Below, piece by piece: positions 43,104 through 56,483 of a stretch of DNA of 64,000 bases. Numbering within the stretch: the stretch's first letter is position 1; every line of letters starts with the position of its first letter. The DNA is from Isoetes taiwanensis (taxonomy: Eukaryota; Streptophyta; Lycopodiopsida; Isoetales; Isoetaceae). The notes under the pieces are model-generated. The model did no database searches. It worked only from the letters and a program-made list of their open reading frames with translations, and was not told the DNA's origin. The stretch lies in NCBI GenBank assembly GCA_021234155.1, contig JAJEKV010000468.1, forward strand, positions 121,355 through 185,354, in the 5' to 3' direction. Both the position numbers and the translations under genes were made by a program.

Positions 43104-45085
43104 GATGGGGATGTGAATTGCTCCCAATAATGGTCTCTATGATCTTCTACAGATGAGCAGTTACAATATATATTAACTAAAGTTGTCTACAATGTTTTAT
43201 ATATATCTCAATTGAAATATTAATGTTTTGGTATATCTTTGAGCTTTTCCAAAGTAAATAAAAAAGACAACAAGCAAAAATTTTAATATTTATCATAACA
43301 AGGCACTAGTGGATCTTACACAGGACATTGTTTCTAACTATTTCATGTTATAATGTTTTATTGCATGTCGTGGATCAAACCCGAAAATTTTGATGATTTA
43401 AAAGTTGTGGTCCAGATAGCTAACCCTATACATCTAACGGCCGAGATACTTGCCCTCAAAATCTTGGAGGCATTGAACTGCAGCTTTGATAGATTATCGA
43501 TTATGCCTATCAACATGGGCACCCTAACAAGTGTTCTAACAACCTCTTGCTTGGTTCTAAAGTAGTCCCACGTATATTCACGGAACCTCTACATTGACCA
43601 AAATTTCAGTAATCTATACATGGCTTCCATCTTTCTTTCTTTTGTGTATGGCTTTTTGTCATTCTTTTGCCGTCTCCTCATCTGCATGTTCTCCGGTTGC
43701 CATGTCCGAATTGATATGTTATGCCTTCATCTTTGTTTTCCACTTCCTTTGCTTGCCCTGTGCTATATGTATGATGTATCCATATCTTCCTTCCATCTGT
43801 CCAGGTCTATGCTTGATTTTTACTAGAAATATCCATGCGCCATACACAATGCTTATGCTTTACATTAGCCATCTGTTATACTTACGCGTAATTTTTATTT
43901 GCTTACAGCCTCGAAACTCAAAGAGTTCAATGTAGCTGATAATACTCGTTCCACTATCGCAGAGTAAGCTCTATGTAAACTTTACAGATTTTTTCCTAGA
44001 TTAAATTATTCACAGGCACTGGAGCTTGTTGTAGGTTGATTTTGCTTTAGTTGTAAATTACAGTGTTTCTTCCAGCCATTACATATTTGATAACATTGTT
44101 AGAAGTGTCTGATTATCTGATATGACAGTGGAACGGTTTCTTCAGTCAGAGCAAACAGGGGATATAATCATTAAAAGGTGCCTAACATTTGCCTGAAACC
44201 TCGATTTACATGTGTGCTTAGTGAAGACCAGAAATATTAATTTCATTTTCCACTTAGCATGAATTTGTGATGTGGTGCTTGGCGTGCATATTCCAACTGT
44301 GATCTGCACTCATTTTCTTTTTGTATGCACTAAATGATGTTAATGCGGTGCATCACCAAATTGAAAGAACTGTCTATAATTTGCAGAAAGAAAAAAATAT
44401 CAGCGCGAGGAAATTGTTTTGCCTTCAATGGTTGTAGTCATTCATGCTGTATATTGCTGTACTAGGTGAGCTTTAACTTCATACCTATTGAAATTCATAC
44501 TCAAATGCAGGTGCTAAACCTATGCAAAATGTCTGAGCATGGAGTAATTTCGTCTGCATTGTCATTGCATGTGGGGAAATAGCAATACAAGTTAAAGGAA
44601 AGTAGACGCTCTACCTCTTGCATTATGGTTATTAGTATTTATTAGTATGTATTATAGATGTGGATGCATAGAATTGGTGGGGGTGTTTGCACCCCTCCAA
44701 TTGTTTGGTAGATACAGAAAATGTTCTTTACAGAATGTGATGACTACACAGGATATGCCTGCCATAGGAACTAATGAGAAGAAACATACTTGTTTCAACA
44801 AATGCAGTAGCATAGTATAAAACTTGATAAACTTTGCTACATGTGATCTCGTCATAGCAGAAGGAGGTCTTCATAGTCATAACATGGGTGGATAAGAATA
44901 GAATTGGTTTTTTTTCATCCACAGAGACCCAAAGGGCCTATGGGACCCCAGGAAAAGGGGTTCACACCTGGGGTTAAATTAACCTTTATCCTTAATGTTG
45001 GAACTCTAATCCGGGGGATTTCTTTCGAGAATTACACTAAGACCGTGCAGTTATTTGTAATGTTTTGCTTCTGTGAAGGGTGTAA
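43104..45085. other. Intergenic stretch, nothing recognised
   Basis: AT-rich, with short open frames near 43353-43565 and 43594-43935 that lack recognisable domains (the latter is hydrophobic). No repeats shared with the rest of the window were noticed. Confidence 0.5.
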
Positions 45086-45488
45086 GGGGCTTTTCACACG
45101 ACTAGTGTGTCTTATATTTTAAGGCATATTATTGGTCCATGTCAACATTTAAGAAGAACAGGTTTTCATTTAGGTTCGGGTAGGTTTGGATAGGTTCGGT
45201 AAGGGCAATGGAGTCTTATTTTATACCGGGGGACTTCCCCCGCCATAAAATAAGACACCACTTATTATATTCTATTTTATTCTATTGACCAATCATATTC
45301 AAAATAAAAGGTGGTCTTATTTTGTGATGGTTTTCACACTAGTATTTGTTAGTGTCTCATTTACATAAGACACCCTGTAGTGTGAAAACAACTTATATTT
45401 GTGTGTCTTATTTTTTGCTTTGGAGTCACATATGATGTCTTATATGAAATGAGACAGCCATATTATAAGACATCGTGTGAAAAGGCCC
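45086..45488. mobile_element. PIF/Harbinger (Tourist)-like MITE
   Basis: 403 bp bounded by GGGGCTTTTCACACGA and its near-complement TCGTGTGAAAAGGCCC (15 of 16 matching), flanked by TAA on both sides (45083-45085, 45489-45491). The inner arms repeat GTGTCTTAT / ATAAGACAC. Short size, G-rich termini and TAA duplication fit the Tourist class. Confidence 0.75.
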
Positions 45489-45491
45489 TAA

Positions 45492-47493
45492 ATCTCTGAT
45501 TCTTTCAGTTTGATTCTTTCATGATAAGACCCTTTATTGGAGAATGCTTAATAAGCAACGAAATACAAGAAGTAAAAAGACGTTCTCATTGCAGGCAACT
45601 GCTACTAGATACGTTTTACACGAAACAAAGAGTAGACATGAAAGTGGACATACAACAAAAGCATAAAATAAGAGCCTTCTAACAGCATTGTTTCCTGTTC
45701 CATATCACAAAAACTAAATGTAAAGCAGGCTGCTTTATAAACATGGACATCTGTTTTCAAAACTCCACAGTTGGTCAAGATTTTGTGGCCTTTGTGAACT
45801 GTGTGAGTCATGTCTGAGTTATCCGTGTCGGATCGGATCGGCGATGATTACTTTTCACCTCCAACATCCAATTTTACATGTTTCATAGTGGGCGACTCTT
45901 CATTTACATGTTTCATGGGATTTGCACTTCATCATCATTGTCTTTTGCATTTTGCATTTTGCATTTGCATTTAAGTGAGGGGAGTCAAGCTCAAGGTTAT
46001 TTTTCGGCTTCTCCATTAGCATTTGGGGGTGCACATGTCCCTAGAGCGGATTTAAGGCACGATCACCTTCATTTGAATGTTATGTTGAAAGGATTTTAAG
46101 TTAAGTCCTTTGGAAGGTCAGGGTCCCACGCTTTGAATGACATGGTGCATGCTCATTTCATTCTATCACTCTTTAGGTTGGCTTCCAAACACCCATCCTG
46201 CACATGCATGCCATAACTGAGAGTAAAGTGGATCGGGAGTTGTAGGAGAAATGAGATGGTTTGATATTGATATTGATTTTACAGGTGATCAAAAAGGATT
46301 TTCAGCCCTTTGGCAATCGATTACTCTAATTTGGAACAAGAAGACCTACAAGGATTTTAAGTCCTTTGCCAAGCGAGCCTTCTGTAGTTCTCGAGCAACT
46401 TAGCCGACTACAGTACGGGTGAACCTATAGCTATAGCCAAACCTTGGCATCCATCTATAACTGACCAATTTTGTGCTATAGGTATGATAATACTCTTCAA
46501 GAGACATAATTAGATATCATATGCTACAAATTAGAGATCTTTGCTTGCAAATCCTCTTCTTTATCACGCTTCATGGTCATCAAGAAGTTTAGATAATCTA
46601 TACTATCAATTATTTCTTGTATATTGTTTGCTTATTCCTCTTCGAAAGTGAAAGCAAGGAGATTTCTTGTCTATTTTCTTCATTGCTTAATTGTATGATA
46701 GCTCCATCTTCTTTAGGATATACTACTACTAGGTCTTGCAATGACTACTTCACACCCTTTTACGATGGAAATTGCTGCTAAGTCGAATCCTTGAAGCAAT
46801 CCTCTACTAACGGTCCGAAGCGTCTCCGAATCGCCCCCATCTGAATATCGAAAAAAATGGCGGGAGGTCTAGGGGGTTTTAATTCAATGGTTTAATTCCT
46901 TAGTATGTGGGATACCATGTACAATATCATATTAATGTAATGTTTATATTTAATAGGGTGTGTATGGAACCAAAGATTTTCCGCGGTGTCTTCATCTTCT
47001 AGCTTCTCCATTTTCAGATGTTGGACAATTACGAGACATAATCATAAAATGTATTGGAGATACGAATTAATATTCCATTACAAGCAAGGACTTCAAAACA
47101 TTTATTTGAATTATAAACCACCATCCCATGCCTTGTCCATTTGCAACAATAGCGCATGCATCAACTTTGAAATATTGACACATTTCATATAAGCAGACAC
47201 ATCAAACATATATCCATTTGAATGTCAAGCACTAACTATAAGTCCTTACATGTTTGTTAGTATGAGTATTGCATGTACGACCAATACTTCTAAACTAACA
47301 ACATCTAAAATGTGTCTTACCACTCCAATAATAGAGCATGTAATTTTTTAAGAGATCTACAAATCCAAACATACAGTCTGCATATTTTTGTGCAAGGAGT
47401 ATGACTTCGCATCATATTTCGAGGCCTAAAGCTTAGACTGCACCTTGCTAAATCAATACATTCAAAAATCAAACACTCTTTGCTTACTGTGCC
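45492..47493. other. Intergenic stretch, nothing recognised
   Basis: No gene identified. A short repeat of GGATTTTAAGTCCTTTG-like sequence appears near 46088-46112 and 46290-46370. Low-complexity CATTTTGCATTTTGCATTTGCAT is near 45947. Confidence 0.5.
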
Positions 47494-48702
47494 ATGCTAG
47501 TGGAGCTAGAGATTTTCAGAAAAATAAAGCTCGGATTCTTACTGGTAGGGCACACACACGATCAAATAGACCAGATGTTCAGCATGTTTTCGGTGCATCT
47601 CAGAAGGAAAAAATCTTTTTGTCTTCCCACTTTGGTTCAAATCATTGAAGGCTCTTACACTCCCATGCCAGTGGTTGAGCTTCTAAAGGAGACTGCCGAC
47701 TTCAGGGAATTTGTTTTCTCTCAACGTGCAAACAGAGAACAAGTTGTGAACAAGCTAAATGATATTACGTTTCAACATCACATCGAGTTCTACTTGACGA
47801 ATAGAGAGAGCCTTTTGCAGGGAAAGAAGTACACTACAACTAAAGAGTGGAGTCCGGTAGAGGGATTGCGCTTCCTTAAGTCTGTTCCAGACACTAGTTC
47901 AATGGAACGTGCTGAGCAACTTCCTCTAAAAAATCCAAAGGTGTCAAAGCAGCAGAAAAGTACCCCAGTTACTTCCTTAAAATCCATTGAAAATGGAATT
48001 TCCACGGATTTTAAGTATTTCACCGAAGAAGACCAAATGTGGTGGAGAGGCTTCTTTCTCGAACAAAAGACTATGATTCAGAACCTAGCTCTGAGGCAGT
48101 TGCAAGAACCTTTTGAGTGGCCTAATGCTTTCCACCAACCACAGGACCAGGCAGGTCCAAGCAGTGTTGTAGTAGCGGTAAAAGATGGGGAAGATGAGGA
48201 CCAGGTCATGTACCTCGGACCAAGACGCAAGAATGAGCCTGCAGGTAATGTCACAGAAATTACCAAAGGTACGTTGATTGCTCTTTCGACTGAGGAGGAT
48301 GAAAAAGGGAGACCTTTTTGAATAGCCAAAGTACTTGACACAATCAAAGAGGAAGGCCTGGTGACTAAACTCAAGATTCATTGGCTTGCTACACGTTCAG
48401 AAAATGCTCTTGAAGGTAGGTATGAGCTAGAAATGAGAAGTCAAGGAAAGGGCAAAAAGGCCAAGAAAGTTGGATGTATGGATGAGCTAGACTTAAGACA
48501 AAGAAGTATTCTGTGCTATGATTTCAAATTGAAATCAGACAATCGTTTATGCCAGAGAACAATCAACTTGCTTAAGAAGGCTTGTAACTACGAAGAAGAA
48601 GATGAAGAAGAGGTTGGGAATGCTTTACCCTCTGTTGATAGTGATGAGGAAGATAACTCAAGCACTTCCTCAAGTGACAGTGAAAGAAGTGAAACCCGGT
48701 GA
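47494..48702 (+). pseudogene. Fragment of a DUF7869-type transposase-like gene
   Basis: The frame from 47494 has the hallmark FLLVGHTHDQIDQMFSMFSV (VGHTH-x2-IDQ-x-FS), typical of a widespread uncharacterised, transposase-derived domain in plants. About 200 residues follow, with WWRGFFLEQK and an acidic end (KDGEDEDQVM). A TGA at 48319-48321 comes right after RPF; translation beyond it in the same frame reads IAKVLDTIKEEG and then LKIHWLATRSENALEGRYEL through 48702, ending in an acidic Ser-rich tail. So the frame is interrupted by one in-frame stop. The N-terminal catalytic part is missing. A diverged relic, distinct from the element T protein. Confidence 0.6.
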
Positions 48703-49428
48703 AGATGGCATAAACGAGCATGAAGATGTCTTGGATCCCTCTCTTATCACTCCTCACACTTTTGCACATAACTGAGTCTTAGAAAAAAGGAAGTAAATTT
48801 TGAATGTGAATATGAAGTTTTTATCTTCAATTTTGAAAATACTACTAAAATTTATGTTCTCTTAAATCAGAGGTTTGCTCTAAAAAGATAATTCAGGCAA
48901 ATTATAATTGCTAAAAAAAGTGTCACTTTGACATAGTCAATTCTCTATTTGGAGAAAAAATTAGTGATTTTGGGGGGGACAAAATACACTTTTATGCCCC
49001 TTTTTTTTCCACCTCATTTTAGCCATTTTTTTTTGCAGAAAAACAAGGAATCTTTAAGGAATATTCCTTTTGCTCCCGTTTCAATGATTTGCTCCCATTT
49101 TAAATGCAATCTTGTTATACGTAAGCACAGAGCTTTCCCTTGTTTTAATTTTTGGATGTCGAAGAGTCCAGGCAATAATTTTATATGTAATGTGATAAAA
49201 ATAATACTGATTCCTTGAAAAAGATAAGTCCAAATGGCTCAAAGACAAAAAATGAAACAATTATGGCGCTGTCACGGTAGGACCATCAATCTTAGGGCTA
49301 TCGGTTTTAGGCAAAAACATATGCATATGTTTTAGACTCAAGATAGTCTATATGTACAAGCTCAAGGAATTTTCTTTGTAATTTGTATTCCACTTGATGG
49401 GAACCTTTGCTTCTAAAGCAACCAAGGT
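48703..49428. other. Intergenic stretch, nothing recognised
   Basis: T-rich and A-rich tracts (48960-49045) and no supported gene; lies between the transposase relic and the 3' end of the SLAH-like gene. Confidence 0.5.
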
Positions 49429-51449
49429 TCAACGCTTGGTCTCGTTAATTTTCAGATCTGCCTTTTTATGAAGAATTTTGATCTTCTGTTTCCTTCTAGT
49501 TATCGCAATTGCCAAATCATTTGGAAATAGTCTACGCCAAAAACACTAAGTGGACCAAGGTTGAGATGAAGAGGGCAATGACTGATATTGTTGATGCCAG
49601 AGAGAGTACAAGAGCCATTGCTTTTGTGAGAGGATGTTGTACTTGATGTGCATATTGAAGAGCGGCTACAGAAATTGCTGCCATTGGAAATGCATATGTC
49701 CACACAAGCAATAGAAAATATGTATCAAATCACCAACATATAGAAGTTTAGAAGGCAAATATAACATTAACATGTATCTATACTAATTAACATAAGACCC
49801 AAGTCATTTCCATCAAAAAAACCATCACCTGCATCTTGTGAAGAAATTGATCCTGACTACCTGTAAGCTTGTTTTAGCCAAGTTTGTTATCGATGAAATA
49901 TTAGGAAATACAAAAGAGCCACCACTCACCAGTAAACAGTATAGGAAGAGAGCAATAAAGTACATGATTCTTGAAATAAAATCAAACTCCCCAGAAATTT
50001 TCTCCCAGGCTATGCTAGCTGAACTAGGAGCTGCAACAAATAAGAAGAAAACCTCATTGGTAGGAAGTCTCTGATAAAGAGTGACAAAAAGGACAAAGTA
50101 GTGAGCAAGTCCTACAGCCCAAAAGAATATTGCACACACACCATATTGCACACACACCATATTGCAGGATGAACAAAGGTTGAAATTCTAGGTGGAATTC
50201 CCAGGGCCAAAAGCATTGCTGCTACCCAAGGTGCAAATATAAAATTCTCTAACTGGATGATAATACTCTCGTCGAACAGCTTCAAAATAATAGACCAACT
50301 TTGCCATGTATGTGCAAGAAATTACAAGATATGCTAAAAGTGCCAAAGTCCATATTGCCACATTGACAAAGCTAGGAGCATGAAGAAATTTTGCTGCAGT
50401 ATTAAAAGACAATTGTTTCCAAAGAATTACTTGACTTCCAAGTCCAAGACAAATCCCAAAACTGCTAATAGGGACTCTAAGAAGGAATGGCAATGTCTTC
50501 TCTTTTGAAAGCAAAGTGTCCTCTGATTCCTGATACAAAGTAAATCAATCTTAGACAACAGTAACAGCCTTATTTCAAGCTATACAACTCTCTTAACTAT
50601 GTCTTATATTGTAAGTGCAGTTAAAAGGACAAGTGATAAACCTGGCATGTGCTGTGTTTCTTGCATCTTGTTTGATTTTACTAGCTGTTCATAAATGTGT
50701 TTAATAATTAGATTCATAAATCATTTGCTACATATAATACTCACAGACCTTTAGTACTTCAAGTTCTGGTCCTTGAAGAGCATCAAAATAGTGACATGCA
50801 GGTAGATCGCTTGTAGTATAAGCTAAAACCCTGCCATGTGAAAAATTAGGATGCAGGTTTTCCTTCTCATCCCTTTTTCTCTGCCTCTCGGACATAAGGG
50901 ACCTTGTTTTAAAATACACATAGTTTTTATTGGTTGCACCTTGAGAAGAAATAGTGTTAACATTGCTCTCTTCAGGAATTGCACAACCAAATTTCAAGGA
51001 TGAAGCATAATTGGATTTTGTGGAAAAGCCTGTATCAAAGCTGTTGTATACCACAATACCGGGGATAGCGTAACAAGCCTAATGCTGGGGGTTTTATTCT
51101 TGCTTGGATTATTCGTAACATAAAAATGAATTGGATGAGGAGAAGAAAACTCTAAACTAGATTCTTTATGTTGTACAGAAGATGAGACACTAGCAGTAGA
51201 AACTTTTGGCAATTTGGATGAACTAGCAGAAGAGGGAATATGCATTGTTTCATTTGATCTTGGAATAGAAAGATTTTTCAACGGAGAAATTGCAATGAGG
51301 GGTGTTCTTCTGTCTAAACCTGAGGAAGAATGAGATTTAGAAAGGTTTTGGGTAAGAGCAACATTCATACCCTTTTCTTCAAGCCCCATAGCACGAAAGT
51401 CGTCCATATCTGTAAGAGGAGCAATGTCGTCGTATTTGTGTGCTACCAT
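49429..51449 (-). pseudogene. SLAC1/SLAH-type anion channel (SLAH2/3-like), broken
   Basis: Exon 1 (51449 to about 50743): hydrophilic Ser-rich N-terminus, then YFDALQGPELEVLK, with a frame change near 51050. Exon 2 (50529-49930): TLPFLLRVPISSFGICLGLG, then YYFEAVRREYYHPVR, then in another frame NFIFAPWVAAMLLALGIP, FFWAVGLAHYFVLFVTLYQR and FFLFVAAPSSASIAW. Exon 3 (49860-49829): VVRINFF. Last exon: AFPMAAISVAALQYAH and, after a shift, LFPNDLAIAIT, ending at 49429. About 110 residues between the fourth transmembrane region and FFWAVG are missing. A 17-bp tandem duplication (50129-50162) sits at that gap, and LPKELHPV-type residues after LPTNE are absent. The family forms plasma-membrane S-type nitrate/chloride channels. 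As assembled it cannot make a channel. Confidence 0.8.
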
Positions 51450-53335
51450 AACTGCAAAACCCTAGACCTCTTTCTGTGGGGCATATTGTTTGCCTGCAGG
51501 TTGCATCTCGGGATCTACACTAATCAGCTCGCCATCAACACGAATCACTTTCCTAGATTTCTTTTGAATGATTTCGGTTATGTATTTTCACTATCGTGAC
51601 TATTCGGCACTTCCCTTATCCATATTTGTGGCTCCTCGGCAACTACATGCATTAAGGAAATCCAACCGGCGTAGTATTATCGGCGTATCTTGTTAGGTTA
51701 GCCGTTTCCACGACACGCCCGGCAAAGAACACGGTGATCGCCGGTTTGAGGCCACATCAGGTTTGGAGCAATTTTTGGCATATCCTAGAAATATTCCAAC
51801 ATATACTTAGAATATGCTGGAAACCCACATGAGCAAGGGTTTGTCCCCCAGGGGCAACCCAAAAAACCAAGAATTAAACCCTAGCAAAGAAAGATGACCT
51901 TTAAGGTTCCATCTCTATTAGGGTCTTTTGCCAAAAATACTTTGCCGTATAACACTCCTGGCTCCACGATTTGTCGTTCCCATTGCTTCCACTGGAACTC
52001 AATTTGAGTTACATGGCATTACATCGGGTCGAATTTCAGATGCACCATCACTGCATCTGAAAAACTGAAGTTGCCCAGAAGTTTGTCGTTTAAGGCTTCC
52101 AATTCGTCTGCATTTTCAAACCGGCTAGCTCAAAGCTTCTTGGGCTTTTGCTGCCCTGTCATCGAAATCGAAAAAGTAGATTATGCAATTGAAAATGGGA
52201 ATGGTCAGTATATGCTCGGCCTGTAATTGCCTACATGGCGCAGGTATCAAACATGGTATGATGCTAATGGGGATTCCCTCTAAGTGCAATTAAGCTGCTC
52301 AAACATAGTAAAATATACGGGTTTGCATACATATTTCCAACCATGCGTGAAAAGCCATCCCCGCAAGAATCTGAAATGGAATATTGCAAGTTCATTACCT
52401 TACCTACTAGTTAAGACTAAAAGCATAAAATGCAAGTCTGCAATAATCCATTTCAGTCCTAAATAGTGAAAACAATTAAGCATATAGCCTTTATCTTTGT
52501 TTTGGTATGTTATAGGAGATATTTTTTTGGTTTGCGAAAAAAATAAAAATTCAAAAAACATTGGCAACTTCATGAATAACATATAATATATTAAATATAG
52601 CACAATTCCCATAATACACCAAAACAAAAAAAAAAAAATCTTTTTTTTTTTTTTTCTATATAAAACACGGCCACCAAAATATAATCTCCCAATGTAAGGA
52701 ATGAAAAAGGCCCAAAAAATAAAATGTGCTAACTACCTGTCTTAGTTTCAACATCTTCATAAAAGCTTACTGCACTAAAATGAACTTTCGCATATAGTTT
52801 GCAATCTTTGCTTTTGTAGATCTTCTGGCTTGTTCAGTCATGGCTAAGCTCTGGAAGTAACTAAGCCTCCGTCCATCTCCTCTTTCCTATTCTGTTGCAT
52901 GAATCCAAGAGCCACACTAAATTCTGCCATGCATACACCCTGAAAGCCAGATAAAATCAATTTATGGCCAATTTAATACAATTTGCTAGTGAACCATCAA
53001 AATTTATGTTTTGAGAATCAAGCACAAGCTCGGTTCAAGCACAAAGAAGCTCAAGATTATTAGGATCAAGCAAATCCCCTTAGTCTAGGAATTACATTAC
53101 CCCTTACGACAATATGCTCGGCCGGGCAGGTCGCCAAGCTCATTTGGGCATCCTCCGACATGCAAGGCGGGTGGCCAACAAAACTCCTTCTTTGCCTTCA
53201 CCTTTGTGGGTTTGAAATAAAGGGCCTTAAAAAAATAAAGCAAAAAAATTTCTTAAAAAGTTTGTTATATTTAAAAATAAGACGCCCTTAAAAAGATAAA
53301 ATAATAAAATGGTATAAGGCCTTAAAATAATATAA
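51450..53335. other. Region upstream of the SLAH-like gene, no gene recognised
   Basis: No coding region supported. 52289-52380 resembles 23060-23185 (GCTGCTCAAAYATRG...CAACCATG.RTGAAAAGCC), a dispersed repeat. Homopolymer tracts lie at 52622-52655. Confidence 0.5.
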
Positions 53336-55849
53336 GCTTCTCTATTTCCCTTTTAATTTCTAGCTACTTCTTTTTCTCTATATTTATATGAACTCTCAAT
53401 AGTTCAGCACGCATAAAAAACCCCTATTTTAAAATAAACCTTTTTCCCCCAACAAAAGATGTGTAAAAACTATTTGCCAACATAGTCATGTGCAACGATA
53501 TACTATTAAGCTGTGACACATATATTCAGGTTCAAAGTTATTTATTAGATTAGTGCAGCATGCTACAGTTCACTTAAGCATTTTCCCTGCTTGGACAATC
53601 ATGCCTTATGTAACTCTACACTCAACTTATGAATAGAGCATCATTTTCTTCACCATTAGTTGGATATGTAACCTCTACTCATGTGATCAAAAGAGCAATA
53701 GCCCTAGCTAGTAAAATAGTGATATGTATTTCCAATACATTATTTTACTCTAACATACAGAAAGCCAAGCTCAAAAATCCTGATATTCGTCTGGGTTATC
53801 ATCACCATCCTCAGTAACTTTGACATTTTGTGCAGAGTTATGATCATCCTGGCGCCAGCTTCCAAATGACCTTTGTTCCCTCCAATTGCCAAATTGATTA
53901 TCCCTAATATTGAAACTATATTTCTGCTTGAAGCATCAAACATCAAATAATCTGCCCAAGGTCCTTTCTTTGGTAGTAAACCTATTCCTGTTTTTCTATA
54001 ATTAATAGCAATCCACCCTATAATCTACCCTTGAATTCATTCGATTTTTAAACTTTAGCTTCATAGCTTCTCAAGGATTGAAGCATCAAACATCAAATAA
54101 TCTGGCCAAGGTCCTTTCTCTCGGTAGTAAACCTATTCTGCTTTTTCCTATAATTAATAGCAATCCATTGTCAAAATCCAACAGCCCCCTTTTCCAAATC
54201 CAGGAGCCTTTTAGAAAAATCTGGTCGCAGCCCTCTTTGTAATTTCGATAACCTTCTAGGGAATCCGTTGATTGCTCTCATCGCCCTTCAACTGCCAAGG
54301 AACTGCCAGAATAATGGTTAGGGTAGACAACCCTAAAAATGGCTTGATTGATAGTTGCACGCCGAAATAATCGGGTAAAACACTATGTAGATACACAAAA
54401 AATACATGCATGGGTCAATCTATGATACAGAAATGTAAAAACAAAAAATAGAAAATCTTGAGCGCGCTCTATACTATATACATGCCTCAAATGATATATA
54501 AACTATTGCCAAAAGGCCATACAAATGTACGTTCTATGCGACAAACATTTTTTGTGATATTCTTCTTCTCTTTCAACTAGTATGAGATAGGATCTGCAAC
54601 ATTGCAATAAGACTTTGCTTTCCTACTTGTACTATTCTATCTAGTTCTTTTAAATATTTGGAGGGTATTCCATGCAAACCTTGCCCAATTAAGAAGGTAT
54701 TTGTTTGGAGTTTTCAATTGCTTTCTTTGTATGCTGTCAAGCAAATGCCCTAGCAAACTTAATTCTGACCTCCTGACTTTTTAGCCCAGTCTGATAAACC
54801 CTAGCAACTAAATCATGCAGCTCTTTAGAAAATTCAGGCCAAACTCTATTAAGCATGATCTTGCTATCTCCGAGTTCACAATTCCAGAAAAACAAAAAAT
54901 CTATTGTACTGCACGCATCCCGAGAAATAAAGGTCGTATCTCTTTTACCCCTCATTTTCTAGTAAAACAATTTGGATCATATTAGCGTTCTAAGCATTGT
55001 AAGGCAACCGTAAATAGAAACTAGAACATGCAAGAGGATGCTTTACACCTATATGAGTTGAACTCATCATGAAGAGATATGGCCGACAGATGCCTGGTGA
55101 AGAGATGTGATGGACACCCTCTCTTTTCGCCTTTGTTATGAAAAGAAAAAAGAAAAAAAGGGGGAAGGTTCTATCAATTCGATTAGATTCCTCAAGATTC
55201 TTTAATATTCTGTGTACATTCCTTGAGATCTCTGAAGATTCATATTCCCTCAGATTCCTCAAAGATTCTCTAAGGTTCCCTTGAACTTAATGGCTCGATG
55301 TTCCACTTTGATCGAAGTAATGCCAAAACACTAATCTTTTGAAAGCTCAGTCGAGTCTAATGACACCAGTTCCGCTCAGTTCTTATATGTTCATGCAAGT
55401 TACAAGTGTTAGAAGTAGTTTATAAAAAAGATGCGTTTATTGCAATCTTAATACCATATGACGTGTTAATCAAATAGTGGAATGTGATATTTTTTTAAAT
55501 ATTCCCTTTTTTTATTGTCTCGTGTTATAAAATGATGTCATTAATTGCCTTCTCAAGGGCTAAGATTTCTCTTTCCTTCTTTTATCCAAGCGGTCAATAT
55601 TGGGTACAAAGCTTCAAGGGCTAAGATTTATCCTTCCTCCTTTTTATTCAATCCGGTGATATTGACTACAAACTACCTCATGTGTATAGGCGACACCACA
55701 TGAGGTGGCATATATTAATGTTGCCATTAATGTTCCCAATCAGTGGCAATTCTATAAGCACTCGATGGGCCTTTTCTTTTTTCATTTTCTTTTTTCTCAC
55801 TCTTTTTTCCCCTTGAAACACCATAGATGTCATTTTTTTAAGCAAGCAT
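53336..55849 (+). repeat. 2.5-kb direct duplication, left copy
   Basis: Starts GCTTCTCTATTTCCC; matches 61494-64000 almost base for base, with mismatches at CAG/CTG sites (TCCTGATATTCGTCTGGG here, TCGATATTAAATGCGGG there). The offset is 8158 bp. Contains an internal tandem of about 150-bp period (53927-54016 and 54076-54168: GAAGCATCAAACATCAAATA). It carries a short coding-like fragment on the minus strand. Confidence 0.9.
54560..54955 (-). pseudogene. Unrecognised coding fragment in the duplicated segment
   Basis: The minus-strand frame 54955-54737 reads ...IMLNRVWPEFSKELHDLVAR, VYQTGLKSQEVRIKFARAFA, then continues after a shift as GIPSKYLKELDRIVQVGKQS and LIAMLQILSHTS in the second copy (62907-62725). 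It looks like a helical C-terminal part of a cellular protein, but I do not recognise the family. It also occurs at 62725-63110. Confidence 0.35.
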
Positions 55850-56377
55850 CTAAAGAGAATATCTAAAAAAAAGTCTTCTTAAGAGCGGTTGGTTGTTATG
55901 GATTTTATGGAAAAGAAGAAAACAAATTGTTCATCAAGTTATGGAATACATTGTTTTGTTCGATGTTAGAAGATGCTAAGTTGCAATGTGGTTTCTCTTA
56001 CATACTTGTATTTGAGGTGTAGGTGTCTTACACTGCATAGCAATCCACTGTCATTCAAACTGTTGGATGTAATACAAGTAAATCCTTCAAACAAAAGAAA
56101 ATAATTATACATGGTTGATAAGAACCCAGTTTGTTGATATCATTAACATGACCAAGATGAGAAACCGTATCTTTCTTACATATGATTGTGGACGTTTTTC
56201 TTTCGGTATTCATATTTGAATATTCGTTTTCGAATACCATAATTGCTGATGGTGGGCCCCCGATATACGAAAATGGAAGGAGTATTCTTCAGGTACGATG
56301 GTTTTGCTTGAACATTAGTTCCTGGGATGGCAGGGGCGGGTGTTAATATTTTGTCACAATGGCCACTTGTTTTGTAG

Positions 56378-56483
56378 CTTTAAGAGCATGGGCACCACCA
56401 AAGGCTATACTTTGGCAGTCATAAACTCGACTTTAAGAGCATGGGCACCACCAAGGGCTATACTTTGGCAGCCCTAAACTCGA
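56378..56483 (+). repeat. Tandem repeat, 2 x 53 bp
   Basis: The unit begins CTTTAAGAGCATGGGCACCA and ends TAAACTCGA; copies at 56378-56430 and 56431-56483 with two or three mismatches. Confidence 0.9.

Noticed and set aside
43594-43935. Hydrophobic open frame with possible membrane segments
   Set aside because: Low-complexity T-rich DNA gives Phe/Leu/Cys-rich translations; no start context, homologue or intron structure supports a gene.
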